DNA of 64,000 bases from Nocardia abscessus (GTDB taxonomy: Bacteria; Actinomycetota; Actinomycetes; Mycobacteriales; Mycobacteriaceae): assembly GCF_015477775.1 (NCBI RefSeq), contig NZ_JADLQO010000015.1, positions 166,136 through 230,135 on the forward strand, read 5' to 3'. Below the pieces are notes generated by a model. The model saw only the letters and a list, made by a program, of their open reading frames with translations, had not been told where the DNA came from and made no database searches. Position 1 is the first letter of the stretch, and every line of letters begins with the position of its first letter. The position numbers and the translations under genes were made by a program. This document shows, piece by piece, positions 10,201-19,938 of this stretch.

Positions 10201-11069
10201 GCGTGTTCCCCCTTCGCGATCGCGCGGCCGAGGCGCTGGGCGGCGAGCACGACGGCGATGATGACGAAGCCGGGCAGCGTGGTCATCCACCATGCGGTCG
10301 CGAGGTAGTTGCGGCCCTCGGAGATCAGCGTGCCCCACTCCGGGGTGGGCGGCTTCGCGCCGTAGCCGAGAAAGCTCAGCGCCGACACGGCCAGCACCGC
10401 CATGCCGAATTCGACCGCGGCCAAGGCCAGCACCGGCTGGTAGGAGTTGGGCAGCACGTGCCTGGCCAGCACCGTGTACCAGCGCACGCCCGCGGCGTGC
10501 GCCGCCTCCACGTACACCGCCTGGCGGACCCGCAGCACTTCCGAACGCATCACACGCGCGAAGTTGGCCACCAGCGAAACACCCACCGCGACAGCCACGT
10601 TGCCGGTGCCGAAGCCGAGCGCGGTCACCAGCGCCAGCGACAGCAGCAGCGCGGGGACCGACAGCAGCACGTCGACCAGCCGCATGACGACGGCGTCGAC
10701 CACGCCGCCGATCGCGCCGGACAGCAGTCCGAGCAGCGACCCGGCGACGAGCGCGATGCCGACGGCGGCCAGGGTGGCGGTCAGCGAGAGACCGGCTCCG
10801 TGCACCATCCGGGTGTAGAGGTCGCGTCCGAGGTTGTCGGTGCCGAACCAGTGTTCGGCACTGGGGGACTGGAACTTCTGCGCGGGCACGCCGGTCAGCG
10901 GGTCGCCGCCGGCGAACACCGACGGCGCCAGTGCCCATCCCACGGCGAGCAGCGCGACCGCGCCCGCGACCACGAGTCCCGCGTTGTCGCGCAACGCCTT
11001 CCAGCTCACGGCCGGTCGCCGCAGGCGGGGCAGTACCGCTCTGCGCTGTTCTTCGGTCACGTCGACCAC
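10197..11069 (-). CDS. ABC transporter permease, DppC/GsiD-type
   Basis: Inner-membrane permease of 290 aa with about six membrane segments. It has the N-terminal LSWKALRDNAGLVVAGAVALL-like entry helix, HWFGTDNLGRDLYTRMVHG (the DppC hallmark) and the EAA loop EAAHAAGVRWYTVLARHVLPN that docks on the ATPase. GTG 11069 was chosen because AGGAGG lies 9 bases upstream; a longer in-frame start at 11090 would swallow that site. It lies 60 bases after the DppB-type gene and overlaps the ATPase start. It forms a heterodimeric pore with that partner. Confidence 0.9.
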
Positions 11070-11129
11070 GAGTACGCACCTCCTGGGCAAGCGGCGCGCC
11101 GAGCACCGGTACGGACGACGGGAGCAGCG

Positions 11130-12134
11130 TCAGGCACGGATGATCGCCTCCTCGGCGGCGTCGGCGGCGGTCTGCTCGGACTCGCCGCTCGCGCCGCGCG
11201 AACGGGCCGCGATACGCGGGTCGAGCAGCGGATACAGCAGGTCGACAGCGAGATTCACGCTGACGAACACCACCGAGGTGAGCAGCACGATGCCCTGCAC
11301 CACCGGGATGTCCTGCGCCAGCACCGCGGTCTGGGTCAGCCGCCCCACGCCTTGGCGGGCGAAGACCGTCTCCACCACCACCGATCCGGCGAGCATGTTG
11401 CCCACCAGGACCCCGGCGATGGTGAACGCGGGCACACTGGCCGGGCGCAGCACGTGCGTGCGCCGCACCCACCAGCGCGACCCGCCCTTGGCCAGGGCCA
11501 CGTCGACGAACGGCTGACGCCAGGTCGTCTCCAGCCCGGCCGTGAGGACCTGCGCGATGACCGCGCCGATCGGCAGCGCCAGGGTGAGGGCGGGTAGCAC
11601 CGTGCCCGCGAACCCGTGCCCGCCGAACGCGGGCGCCAGCCGCAGCTGGAACGAGAACACCTGCAGCAGTAGCAGTCCGGTCCAGAAGGTCGGTACCGAG
11701 ACGCCCAGCGAGGGCAGCGCGGCCAAGGCGTTGCGCAGCCACGGCCGACGGGTCTGGGTCGCCGCGAACGCCAGCGTGACGCCGCCGATGACCGCGAAGA
11801 GCAGCGCCGTGCCGGTCAACTCGAGCGTGGCGGGCAGCGCGTCACCGATCGCGTCGGTGACCGGCTGCCCGGTCGCGATGGAATGCCCGAGATCGCCGCG
11901 GGCGGCATGGCCGAGTGCGGTCCAATACTGTTCCCACAGCGGCCGATCCAGCCCGTAGCGTGCCTGCAACTCGGCGATGGCGGCTTGGTCCACCGGTGTG
12001 CCGGAGCCGCCGCCGTCGGCCGCGATCGAGACCGGGTCGGCGGGCAGCAGGTACAGCACCACGAACGACAGCGTGAACGCCGCCCACAGCACCCAGACCG
12101 CCTGCAGCGCCCGCAGGGCCAGATAGCGTGCCAT
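11130..12134 (-). CDS. ABC transporter permease, DppB/GsiC-type
   Basis: Inner-membrane permease of 334 aa. The N-terminal segment LSFVVLYLLPADPVS, then YGLDRPLWEQYW and GDLGHSIATGQPV, are standard DppB-type features. About six helices and an EAA loop (FVDVALAKGGSRWWVRRTHVL) follow. ATG 12134 lies 2 bases after the binding-protein TAG. It ends in an acidic, Ala-rich tail (EQTAADAAEE) of no known role. Confidence 0.9.
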   Translation of the reverse strand: MARYLALRALQAVWVLWAAFTLSFVVLYLLPADPVSIAADGGGSGTPVDQAAIAELQARYGLDRPLWEQYWTALGHAARGDLGHSIATGQPVTDAIGDALPATLELTGTALLFAVIGGVTLAFAATQTRRPWLRNALAALPSLGVSVPTFWTGLLLLQVFSFQLRLAPAFGGHGFAGTVLPALTLALPIGAVIAQVLTAGLETTWRQPFVDVALAKGGSRWWVRRTHVLRPASVPAFTIAGVLVGNMLAGSVVVETVFARQGVGRLTQTAVLAQDIPVVQGIVLLTSVVFVSVNLAVDLLYPLLDPRIAARSRGASGESEQTAADAAEEAIIRA

Positions 12135-12136
12135 GA

Positions 12137-13756
12137 CTATCGTCCGCTCAGCCAGGTGTCGAAGAACTGCAATCGCGCGGAGGCTTCGAACTTCAGATCC
12201 TGCGTGTTGCCGCCCGCTCCGATCGCCTGGGACAGCTCCACGGTCGGGATCAACAGCCCCGCGTCGAGCACCTGCTGCTGCGCGGTGCGGATGAGCCCGT
12301 TGCGCGTCGCGGTGTCCACGGTGCTCACCTGCCCGTTCAGCGCGTCGTCCAACGCGGGGATGGGTCCGCGCACGTTGAGATTGCGCCCTTCGAGACCGAA
12401 GGAGGTGCGCAGGATGTCGCCGTCGGCGCGGGTGGTGTTGCCGTAGAAGGTGTCGAAGTCCTTGCTGTTCTGCCGCGCCGTGGTCTCGGCCACCGACACC
12501 AGATCCAGCTTCAGCTCGACGCCGACCTGCCGCAGCTGTTGCTGCACCAGCTCGAGGATCGCCTGGTTGCCCGCGAACACCTGGCTGAAGAGCACCGAGA
12601 ACGACAATCGCTCACCGTTCTTCGTGCGCACGCCGTCCGCGCCGGGCACCCACCCGGCCTGGTCGAGGATGGTGCGCGCTTTCGCCGGATCGTAGGCCAG
12701 GCGTGCCGAGAGGTCGGTGTAGCCGGGTGTGCTGCCTGCCAGGGCGCTCGTGGCGGGCTTGAACTGCGGGCCGAGCACGGTGTCCACCAATTGCCTGCGA
12801 TCGATCGCGGGCAGCAGTGCCTGGCGCACAGCCGGGTCGCGCAGCGGTCCGCGGGTGACGTTGGGCTGCAGGCCGAACGGCACACCCGGGTTGGCCGTGC
12901 TGAGCACCCGCCCGCCCGCCGCCTCGATCTGCGGGGCGTCCTGCGGCAGTGCGTCGCTGATCGCGTCCAGCTGCCCGGACGCGAGACTGCCGGTGCGTAC
13001 GCCGGATTCGGGCACCACGGTGAACTCGATCTTGTCCAGGTAGGCCTCGCCGCGGTGCGCGAACACCGCCGACCCCCACTGGTAGCCGGTGCGCTTGGCC
13101 AGCGTCACCGCCGCGTCCTGGCGATAGGCCGCATAGGTGAACGGCCCGCTGCCGACGTTGTCGCCGAGGCAGCGCTGCTCGGCGGGCTTGGCCGTGGTCA
13201 CGTCGGCCAGGATGCCGAGCTGCGCGGTCGAGGACGCTTGCAGGAACTGCGCGTTGGGCTTGCTGAACTCCACCCGTACGGTGAGCCGGTCGACGGCCGT
13301 GGTGCCGACGTAATTGGTGAGATAACTGCTGCCGAGCGGCGCCTTGCCCGAGCCGAGCCGCACGATCGAATCGAAGGTGTTGCGCACCGAGTCCGCGGTG
13401 AGCGGCGTGCCGTCGCTGAAGGTGACGCCGTCGGTCAGGCGGAAGGTGAAGACCTTCGCGTCGGGGGTCGCCTCCCAGCTCTGCGCCAGCCACGGCTTCA
13501 ACTCGCCGGTGGCCGGATCCTGGTCGGTCAGCGAATCCACGATCTGCCGCGCCACGTACACCGTCTGGTTGGTGCCTGCCTGGGCGGGGTCCGAGCAGGT
13601 CGGCGCCTGGGACAGGCCGTAGCGCAGGGTGCCGCCCGGCCGGGGCGGGCCCGCGTCGCCGCCGGGCGCGGCCGAATCGCTGCCGCAAGCGGCCACGGTG
13701 GTGACCGCGGCGAGCGCGCCGGCCAGCGCGAGGATTCGGTGACGGGTTCGGATCAC
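12137..13756 (-). CDS. Extracellular solute-binding lipoprotein, family 5 (peptide/nickel)
   Basis: Binding protein of the second importer, 539 aa. It has a lipoprotein signal ending VAAC (Cys24), then the family-5 signature region (FTFRLTDGVTFSDGTPLTADSVRNTF) and a two-lobe length normal for DppA/OppA. It should capture a peptide or similar ligand on the outer face of the membrane. GTG 13756 overlaps the stop of a 38-codon ORF as GTGA, which links its translation to the upstream cystine-type importer genes. The ligand cannot be predicted; co-control by SAM suggests a sulfur compound. Confidence 0.9.
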   Translation of the reverse strand: MIRTRHRILALAGALAAVTTVAACGSDSAAPGGDAGPPRPGGTLRYGLSQAPTCSDPAQAGTNQTVYVARQIVDSLTDQDPATGELKPWLAQSWEATPDAKVFTFRLTDGVTFSDGTPLTADSVRNTFDSIVRLGSGKAPLGSSYLTNYVGTTAVDRLTVRVEFSKPNAQFLQASSTAQLGILADVTTAKPAEQRCLGDNVGSGPFTYAAYRQDAAVTLAKRTGYQWGSAVFAHRGEAYLDKIEFTVVPESGVRTGSLASGQLDAISDALPQDAPQIEAAGGRVLSTANPGVPFGLQPNVTRGPLRDPAVRQALLPAIDRRQLVDTVLGPQFKPATSALAGSTPGYTDLSARLAYDPAKARTILDQAGWVPGADGVRTKNGERLSFSVLFSQVFAGNQAILELVQQQLRQVGVELKLDLVSVAETTARQNSKDFDTFYGNTTRADGDILRTSFGLEGRNLNVRGPIPALDDALNGQVSTVDTATRNGLIRTAQQQVLDAGLLIPTVELSQAIGAGGNTQDLKFEASARLQFFDTWLSGR

Positions 13757-13869
13757 GAGACAACTCCAGATACTTCGGTGCGGGCGAGCTGTTCGCCCTG
13801 ACGGGGATCGGCGTCGGCGACACCGGTCGCCAACGGTCTGCTGGGCATGCGGCGGCGCTGCCGGGTCAT
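13753..13869 (-). CDS. 38-codon ORF bridging two transporter cassettes
   Basis: This ORF fills almost the whole gap between two binding-protein genes. ATG 13869 follows the upstream stop by 4 bases, and its TGA overlaps the next gene's GTG as GTGA. The predicted peptide is Arg-rich at the start (MTRQRRRMPSRP) and otherwise nondescript. It may simply carry ribosomes across the junction, a translational coupling peptide, rather than make a functional product. Chance is possible in such GC-rich DNA; the precise overlap is the only evidence. Confidence 0.4.
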   Translation of the reverse strand: MTRQRRRMPSRPLATGVADADPRQGEQLARTEVSGVVS

Positions 13870-13873
13870 CGGC

Positions 13874-14833
13874 TCACCGCTTCTTCGGCAGGCCGGGCGG
13901 GTTGATCCGCGATTCGGTGACCGTCTCGCTCCGCAGACCCCAGCGGTCGATCACCTGCTGGTAAGCGCCGTGCTCGATGGCGTGGGCCAGCGCGTGCTGC
14001 ACGGCGGTGATCAGCCCGTTGTCCTTCTTGGTGAGCACCGCGATCTCGCCTTGCAGCGCCTCCCCCGCACCGGAGAAGGTGCCCACGATCCTGGTCTGCT
14101 TCGCGGTGGCCGCGTGGTAGATCGCCGTCGGGTTGGGGCCGAGGTAACCGTCCAACCGCTGCGAGGCCAGCGCCAGGTAGTAGTCGGTGACCTGCTGGAA
14201 GTAGGCGATGTCGATCGGGGGCAGCCCTTCGGCCCGGTTCTGCTCGTTCCACTTGACCAGCAGCTGCTCCTGGTTGGTGCCGCTGCCGACGCCGATCCGC
14301 TTGCCCGCCAGGCTCGTACGGCCGGTGTACTCGAGCTTGCTCTGGATCGGCACCTCCAGCGCGACGTTGTCCTTGCGGTAGGTCGCGAAGTCGTACTTCT
14401 CCTTGCGCTCCTCGGTGACGGTGACGTTGGAGATGAACGCGTCCACCTCACCTGAATCCACCCGCACGAAGTTCTGCGACCAATCCGCCACCTGCGCATC
14501 GAGTTTCAGGCCGAGGATGTCGGCGATCAGCGAGGCGAAGTCGACCTCGGAGCCGACCACCGTCTTGTCGTCGGTGGCGTAGAACCGCAGCGGCGGCGCG
14601 GCGCCGGACGCGCCGGTCACGATCAGCGTGCCGCGATCGCGGATCGCCTGCGGCACCTCGGCGGCGATGGCATCGACCTTGGCGGCCCGGACGCGACCGG
14701 ACTGGGTGGGGGAGAGGTCGAAGGTGATCGAACCCGCGGGTTGCGCGGCGTGGTCCGCCTCGGGTTCGGTGCAGCCGGTGGCCAGCAGCACTACCGCGGT
14801 CGCGGCAGCGGTGACCAGGGCGGAAAGCTTCAT
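13874..14833 (-). CDS. Polar amino-acid (cystine-like) ABC transporter binding lipoprotein
   Basis: Family-3 (PBP2) solute-binding protein, 319 aa, anchored through a lipobox LATGC (Cys21). Mature-domain motifs are VGSEVDFASLIADILGLK, VDAFISNVTVTEERKEKYDFATY and GKRIGVGSGTNQEQLL, as in cystine/glutamine binding proteins; the ITVTEERKE-type segment is frequent in TcyA/FliY relatives. ATG 14833 was taken over a TTG at 14851 because of an AGG 6 bases ahead and because it gives a normal signal peptide. It is the substrate-recognition part of the importer encoded by the next two genes. Cystine or an S-substituted cysteine is the likeliest ligand given the riboswitch. Confidence 0.88.
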   Translation of the reverse strand: MKLSALVTAAATAVVLLATGCTEPEADHAAQPAGSITFDLSPTQSGRVRAAKVDAIAAEVPQAIRDRGTLIVTGASGAAPPLRFYATDDKTVVGSEVDFASLIADILGLKLDAQVADWSQNFVRVDSGEVDAFISNVTVTEERKEKYDFATYRKDNVALEVPIQSKLEYTGRTSLAGKRIGVGSGTNQEQLLVKWNEQNRAEGLPPIDIAYFQQVTDYYLALASQRLDGYLGPNPTAIYHAATAKQTRIVGTFSGAGEALQGEIAVLTKKDNGLITAVQHALAHAIEHGAYQQVIDRWGLRSETVTESRINPPGLPKKR

Positions 14834-14847
14834 CGGATACCTGTTCG

Positions 14848-15611
<764 letters not shown>

Positions 15612-15615
<4 letters not shown>

Positions 15616-16652
15616 CGGGTCGCTCCGCGCGGCGCGGCGGGACCGGCCTCGGCGACCTCGCGCAGCTTCTGCCACGCGCGTCGCAGCGGCGTCGGTGGCG
15701 GCGTGCGGTGCGCGCCCTTGGCGTAGTGGCGCTCGATGTAGTACTGCGCCACCGAGAGCACGGTGGTGAGCACGATGTACCAGACCGTCGCGACCATCAG
15801 CAGCGGCACCACCCGCCCGTTGCGCCCGTAGATCACCTGAACCTGGTAGAACAGCTCGGCGATCGCCATCACCGAGACGATCGAGGTGCCCTTGAACAGG
15901 CTGATCACCTCGTTGGTCGCGTTCGGCAGGATCGAGCGCATCGCCTGCGGCGCCACCACCGTACGGAATTGCCGCAGACGCGGAATCCCCAGAGCTGCGG
16001 CGGCTTCCAGCTGACCGGCATCCACCGAGATGAACCCGGCCCGGATGATCTCGGCCGAATACGCCGCCTGGTGCAGCGCCAACCCGATCACAGCGGCGGT
16101 GAATCCGCTGATCACCCCGTTCACCTCGAAGCTGAACAGCGCGGGCCCGAACGGGATGCCGACCGAGAGGGTCTGGTACAGGTAGGCGATGTTGAACCAG
16201 AACAGCAGCTGCACGATCAGCGGGATCGACCGGAACGCCCAGATGTAGACCCAGGAGATCACCCGCAGCACCGGGTTGTTCGACAGCCGGGCGACCGCGA
16301 GCGCGGTGCCGAGCAGAAAGCCGAGCGCTGTGCCCCAGATGGTCAGCTCCAAGGTGACCCGCAACGCCGTCAGCACCGACTTCGCCGTGATGTACTGCGC
16401 GAACGTCGGCCAGTCCCAGCCGGGGTTGGTGGCCAGCCCGTGCACGAACTGGGCGAGCAGGATCAGCGCGACGGCACTGACCACCCAGCGCCAGGGGTGC
16501 CGGGTCTTGGCCACGGTGGGCGTCGGGCCTGCGACGGCCGGAGCGGCGATGAGGACGGGTGTGCCGGTCGGATCCGGTTCGCCCGCCGCGGCCGCGCTCG
16601 GCTTCGCCGCGACCGCGGCCGCAGCCGGCCAGGACGGGTCCTCGATGATCAC
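15612..16652 (-). CDS. Polar amino-acid ABC transporter permease; first gene of the operon
   Basis: HisM/TcyL-type permease, 346 aa, with five to six membrane segments. The cytoplasmic EAA loop is VDAGQLEAAAALGIPRLRQFRTVVAPQA, and TNEVISLFKGTSIVSVMAIAEL is family-typical. The first roughly 55 residues are an Ala/Pro-rich cytoplasmic extension, longer than usual. GTG 16652 lies 7 bases after GGAGG, and that GGAGG is part of the closing helix of the upstream riboswitch, so translation of the first cistron is the likely control point. A single permease gene means the pore is a homodimer. Confidence 0.9.
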
Positions 16653-16662
16653 TTCGGTTCCT

Positions 16663-16750
16663 CCATCGGTCCCGGCGGAAGCACCCGCACCCGGTGACCG
16701 GGGGGTTGCTGCGACGTCGACGAGCCAGGTCTCTCGGTCGCTCTGGATGG
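16663..16750 (-). promoter_or_regulatory. S-box-like SAM riboswitch overlapping the Shine-Dalgarno
   Basis: Read on the minus strand, the segment shows P1 CCATC (16750-16746) pairing with GATGG (16667-16663). Between them lie GAGAGACCTGGCTCG, then CGACG, GCAGCAACC, a C-rich/G-rich hairpin ending GGGTGC, and TTCC. These follow the order of the SAM-I/IV clan core (GAG-GGACTGGCCC-TGA-GCAACC-GGTGC-TTCC). The 3' P1 strand runs straight into GGAGG, the Shine-Dalgarno of the GTG at 16652, so SAM binding would close P1 over it. A weak promoter candidate is TTGTTC, 18 bases, then CATCAT (TSS about 16785). No search against covariance models was possible. Confidence 0.72.
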
Positions 16751-17138
16751 TTGGCGCCGACCCCCCGTCAACCGGTGACAGGGTCGAGCCGAATCATGAT
16801 GCCCAGCAAGTGAAGCCGGGAACAAGAGAAGTAATCACCGTGAGCGTAGATCTTGTCGCGCCCGGATTCATCGGATCTTTGTAGTAACCAGGCATGCGCT
16901 GCTCTGGCAAGGGTGGGCGAGCCCACCGCGTCATCGCCGGCGAGCGTCCAGCGCCGAATGCCGACGGCCCGATGCAGCATACGGCTCTTGCCGAGGGCGG
17001 GGGGCGCGGGTGGGGCGTACGGCTGAGTCGTTCCGGGCAAACGGGACTCGCCACGAAATTGCTGTCTGTAATCCATACTGCTGGACGCGTTTGCCGGAGT
17101 ACTGTGCCCCTCGATCGTTTCGCCGATGAGGAGGTTTC
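16751..17138. other. Intergenic region between divergent operon and secreted-protein gene
   Basis: About 390 bases with no supported gene. It holds the promoter region of the minus-strand riboswitch operon and, at its right end, AGGAGG four bases before the GTG of the secreted protein. A CATACT hexamer near 17078 could be that gene's -10 box. Short ORFs here lack support. Confidence 0.5.
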
Positions 17139-17846
17139 GTGATCACAATGCGCTCTCTCACCCAGTTGTCCGCTGTCGTGTCCGGTTCCATCGCTCTCGT
17201 GCTCGCCGGGCCGGGCGCCGCGCTCGCGGCTCCGGATGCCCCGATTCCCGCGTTCTCCGACCAGCCGGTGCAGGTGGCCGCCCCTGGCGACCTGTTCGGC
17301 GCCTACCAAGCCGCGCTCGACGCACTGCGCGCGCTCGGAATCGCGCCGTTCGCGTACCCGACCGCGTCGGCGTTCTGCCTCGACAACACCACGGGCGGTT
17401 TGGCGCCCGCCGTGGCGGGCGCCATTCCGGGGCCATGGCCGAAGAACACCGTGCAGATTCCCGGCCAGGACCTCAGCGCCGTCAAGGCCGGGCAGGCCAT
17501 GTTCACCTTCGTGCCCTACGGCCTCGGTCCGGACGGCCCGAACACCGCGGGCATGCAGGTCGCCTGGCTCAACCTGAACACCGGCCGCGGCGGCACGGCC
17601 GCCATGGGGCCGCTGTCGGAGGTCGCCCGTACGATGATCCCCGCGGCCGTTCCCGCTGACCTGCGGCCCGCGGCCGAGCAGGCGATCAGGGACTTCCTCT
17701 TCGCGGCCCTGCCGATGGGCGGAGTGCGCGCGGTCCCGGTGGACACCGGGAAGGGCACGGTGCTCGCCGCGGTGTTCGGCACGGTGCAGAACGGCGCCAA
17801 GTCCTGCTTCTTCTTGCCGACGGTCGGAATCACCCCGGTGCCATGA
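17139..17846 (+). CDS. Secreted protein of unknown function
   Basis: 235 aa with a clear Sec signal (LSAVVSGSIALVLAGPGAALAAP) and a predicted cut after ALA near residue 30. The mature part contains two cysteines (ASAFCLDN and KSCFFLP) that could form a disulfide, and it ends in FFLPTVGITPVP. GTG 17139 is preferred over ATG 17148 because AGGAGG lies 4 bases before it. I recognise the general look of mycolata exported hypotheticals but no defined domain. It is convergent with the glycosyltransferase gene, with only 27 bases between stops, and stands alone as a transcript. Confidence 0.8.
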   Translation: MITMRSLTQLSAVVSGSIALVLAGPGAALAAPDAPIPAFSDQPVQVAAPGDLFGAYQAALDALRALGIAPFAYPTASAFCLDNTTGGLAPAVAGAIPGPWPKNTVQIPGQDLSAVKAGQAMFTFVPYGLGPDGPNTAGMQVAWLNLNTGRGGTAAMGPLSEVARTMIPAAVPADLRPAAEQAIRDFLFAALPMGGVRAVPVDTGKGTVLAAVFGTVQNGAKSCFFLPTVGITPVP

Positions 17847-17873
17847 GGTCTCGGCCGCCGCGGCGCTGACCGC

Positions 17874-19040
17874 TCAGTCGAGCGCGCGACCTTTCCAGCG
17901 CGCTGTGCCGCGGCGGCGGGCCCGGTGTGAACGCGCCCACAACAGCAGATAGGCCGCCACCGACACCGGATGCGCGGAGGCGGCCAGCACATCCGAGCCC
18001 TTCAGCGGACCGCCGGTCTCGGTGGAGCGGGCCAGCAGCCGCCCGCCGACGGCGGCGAGCCAGCCGATCGTGCCCGTCCGCCGAACCGCGCCCCTGCCGA
18101 GCACCGCGGCCACGGGCGGCACCCAATAGGCAAGAGCGGCAACGAGTCCCACCGCCGCGCCGCCCGCGATCGTGCCGTCGTAGGCCGACCAGAGCCAGCG
18201 GGTGTAGCCCGCGTCCAGGTCGGCGGCGCCGCGATACATCCTGGTGCTGGCCAGTGGGCCCGCGGCCACCACAACGGTGGCGTGCCCGGCTCGCCGCAGC
18301 GTACGGGCGATGTCGAGGTCTTCGGTGACGCTCCCGGCCACCGCCGCGTGGCCACCCACCGCGCGGTACACCGCGTTGTCGAACACGAGGAACTGGCCGC
18401 ACGCCACCGCCGTGGACGGCCGCAGGCTCCGGTCGGCCACCGCGACCGGCAGCGTGGAGGCCCACGACCAGCACAGCAGCGGCTGCACCACGGCCTCCGC
18501 CACCGAACCGGCCACTTGCAGCGGCCACGGGGAGACCAGCGCGGCTGTTCGTCTGCGCAGAGCCCCGACCGCCGCGGCGATCGCCGCCGGGGCCAGTCGT
18601 ACGTCGGCGTCCACGAAGATCAGCACCGGCGCCGTCACCTCCTCGGCCAGCCGGACGCAGGCGGCGGCCTTCCCGGTCCAGCCGGGCTGCGGGCCGGATT
18701 CGGTGCGCAGCAGGGTGAAACGGGAATCGTCGCCGATCGCCGCGCGGGCGGCAGCGCCGGTGTCGTCGGTGGACGCGTCGTCGAGGATGCGCACCGTCAG
18801 GCGCGGTACGCCCACCTGGGCGCGTAGGTCGGCGATCAGGTCGGGTAGCCGGTCGGCCTCGTTCCGGGCCGGGACGCAGACGGTGACGGGTTCGATCACA
18901 GTCGTCGGAGTGTCCGCCAACCGCCGCAGGGTGATCCGGTTGTACAGCGCGATACCCGCGCCGAGCACGGCCAGAGCGGTAGCGCAGGTCGGCAGGATCG
19001 AGGTCGCGCGCAACGTCTTCGGCAGGTCGGCACTCACCAT
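17874..19040 (-). CDS. Family 2 glycosyltransferase (CruG/HpnB-like)
   Basis: Membrane-associated inverting glycosyltransferase, 388 aa. An N-terminal membrane helix is followed by the GT-A core: VTVCVPARNEADRLPDLI, VRILDDASTDDTG, the DxD-like VDADVRL, and a GSVTEDLDIARTLRRAGH motif. C-terminal hydrophobic segments follow. Its operon includes CruF- and CrtO-like genes, so glycosylation of a carotenoid hydroxyl is the most likely role, as for CruG. It lies last in the run, 35 bases after the LppM-like gene. A different lipid acceptor is possible. Confidence 0.8.
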   Translation of the reverse strand: MVSADLPKTLRATSILPTCATALAVLGAGIALYNRITLRRLADTPTTVIEPVTVCVPARNEADRLPDLIADLRAQVGVPRLTVRILDDASTDDTGAAARAAIGDDSRFTLLRTESGPQPGWTGKAAACVRLAEEVTAPVLIFVDADVRLAPAAIAAAVGALRRRTAALVSPWPLQVAGSVAEAVVQPLLCWSWASTLPVAVADRSLRPSTAVACGQFLVFDNAVYRAVGGHAAVAGSVTEDLDIARTLRRAGHATVVVAAGPLASTRMYRGAADLDAGYTRWLWSAYDGTIAGGAAVGLVAALAYWVPPVAAVLGRGAVRRTGTIGWLAAVGGRLLARSTETGGPLKGSDVLAASAHPVSVAAYLLLWARSHRARRRGTARWKGRALD

Positions 19041-19075
19041 GTGCGCCACGCTATCCCGGCACACCGACCTACCGC

Positions 19076-19858
19076 TCAGCGATTCTGCGACACCGAGCGC
19101 CACCAGCGGCTCAACGAGAAGCCGACTTCCGGCGCTCCGGGCGGGGCGGGGTTGCGGTCCATGTAGGCCAGCGCGGCCACGATGGCGGCTACCGCGAGCG
19201 TGATGCCGCCCGCGATGCCCGCCCAGCCCGCGAACGAGCGGGTGTTCGGGTCCGCGTAGCTCACCTCGGCGCGCAGCGTGGACACATCGCCGGGCGGCAG
19301 CTTCCAGGAGACGACGTTGTCGCCGTCGCGGCTACCGTTGGTCTTGGCGACCCGGGCCGGGAACGCGATGGTGAACTGCACGTCGGAGCCGTGCGGCGGA
19401 ACGGATTTCAGATCGACGCGCCCGGTCATGCTGACCAGGTCGCCGGTGCGCTGGAACTGCAACTGGAACATGCCCTGGGTCTGCTCGGACAGCTGGCCGA
19501 GCTGCTGCACCTCACCGAAGGACAGGTCCTCGAAGAACACCTGGCTGCCCGTGTATCCGTCCTGGGCGTACGGCTCCACCCGCACCTTCGCGGCCAGCGT
19601 CTCGGGCGCCTTCAGCTGCGGACCCTTGTCGCCGGGGTCGGCGGGCACCACGGCGGCGACGAGCCGCCCGGACACCCGGTCGTTGGACGAGACGCCCATC
19701 GACACCTGGACCCGCAGGCAGCTCGCGAGCATCGGCACCAGCATCGCCGCGAGCAGAACGGCCGCCGCGACACGCATGCCGCGGTGTCGGGCCCGCCGCC
19801 GCGGGAGGTCCGGGGCATCGGGCTTCGTGGTGACGGGACTCGGCTGCACGGGTGACAT
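19076..19858 (-). CDS. LppM-family lipoprotein with C-terminal membrane helix
   Basis: About 260 aa. The lipobox LASC (Cys47 from ATG 19858) comes after a hydrophobic stretch. An internal ATG at 19777 would give a textbook 20-residue signal, so the true start may be there. A beta-rich extracytoplasmic domain follows, then a membrane helix (AGIAGGITLAVAAIVAALAY) near the C-terminus and a short basic tail. This fits the LppM family of mycobacteria, studied as an envelope protein linked to phagosome manipulation. Why it sits inside a carotenoid-type operon is unclear. Confidence 0.75.
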   Translation of the reverse strand: MSPVQPSPVTTKPDAPDLPRRRARHRGMRVAAAVLLAAMLVPMLASCLRVQVSMGVSSNDRVSGRLVAAVVPADPGDKGPQLKAPETLAAKVRVEPYAQDGYTGSQVFFEDLSFGEVQQLGQLSEQTQGMFQLQFQRTGDLVSMTGRVDLKSVPPHGSDVQFTIAFPARVAKTNGSRDGDNVVSWKLPPGDVSTLRAEVSYADPNTRSFAGWAGIAGGITLAVAAIVAALAYMDRNPAPPGAPEVGFSLSRWWRSVSQNR

Positions 19859-19938
19859 CGTGCCAGGCCGTCGGCCCGGAATGAAACGCACCAGTCGCAA
19901 CGCGCGTCGGTCTGCCGCGCCGGGCGGACCGCGCCGGG

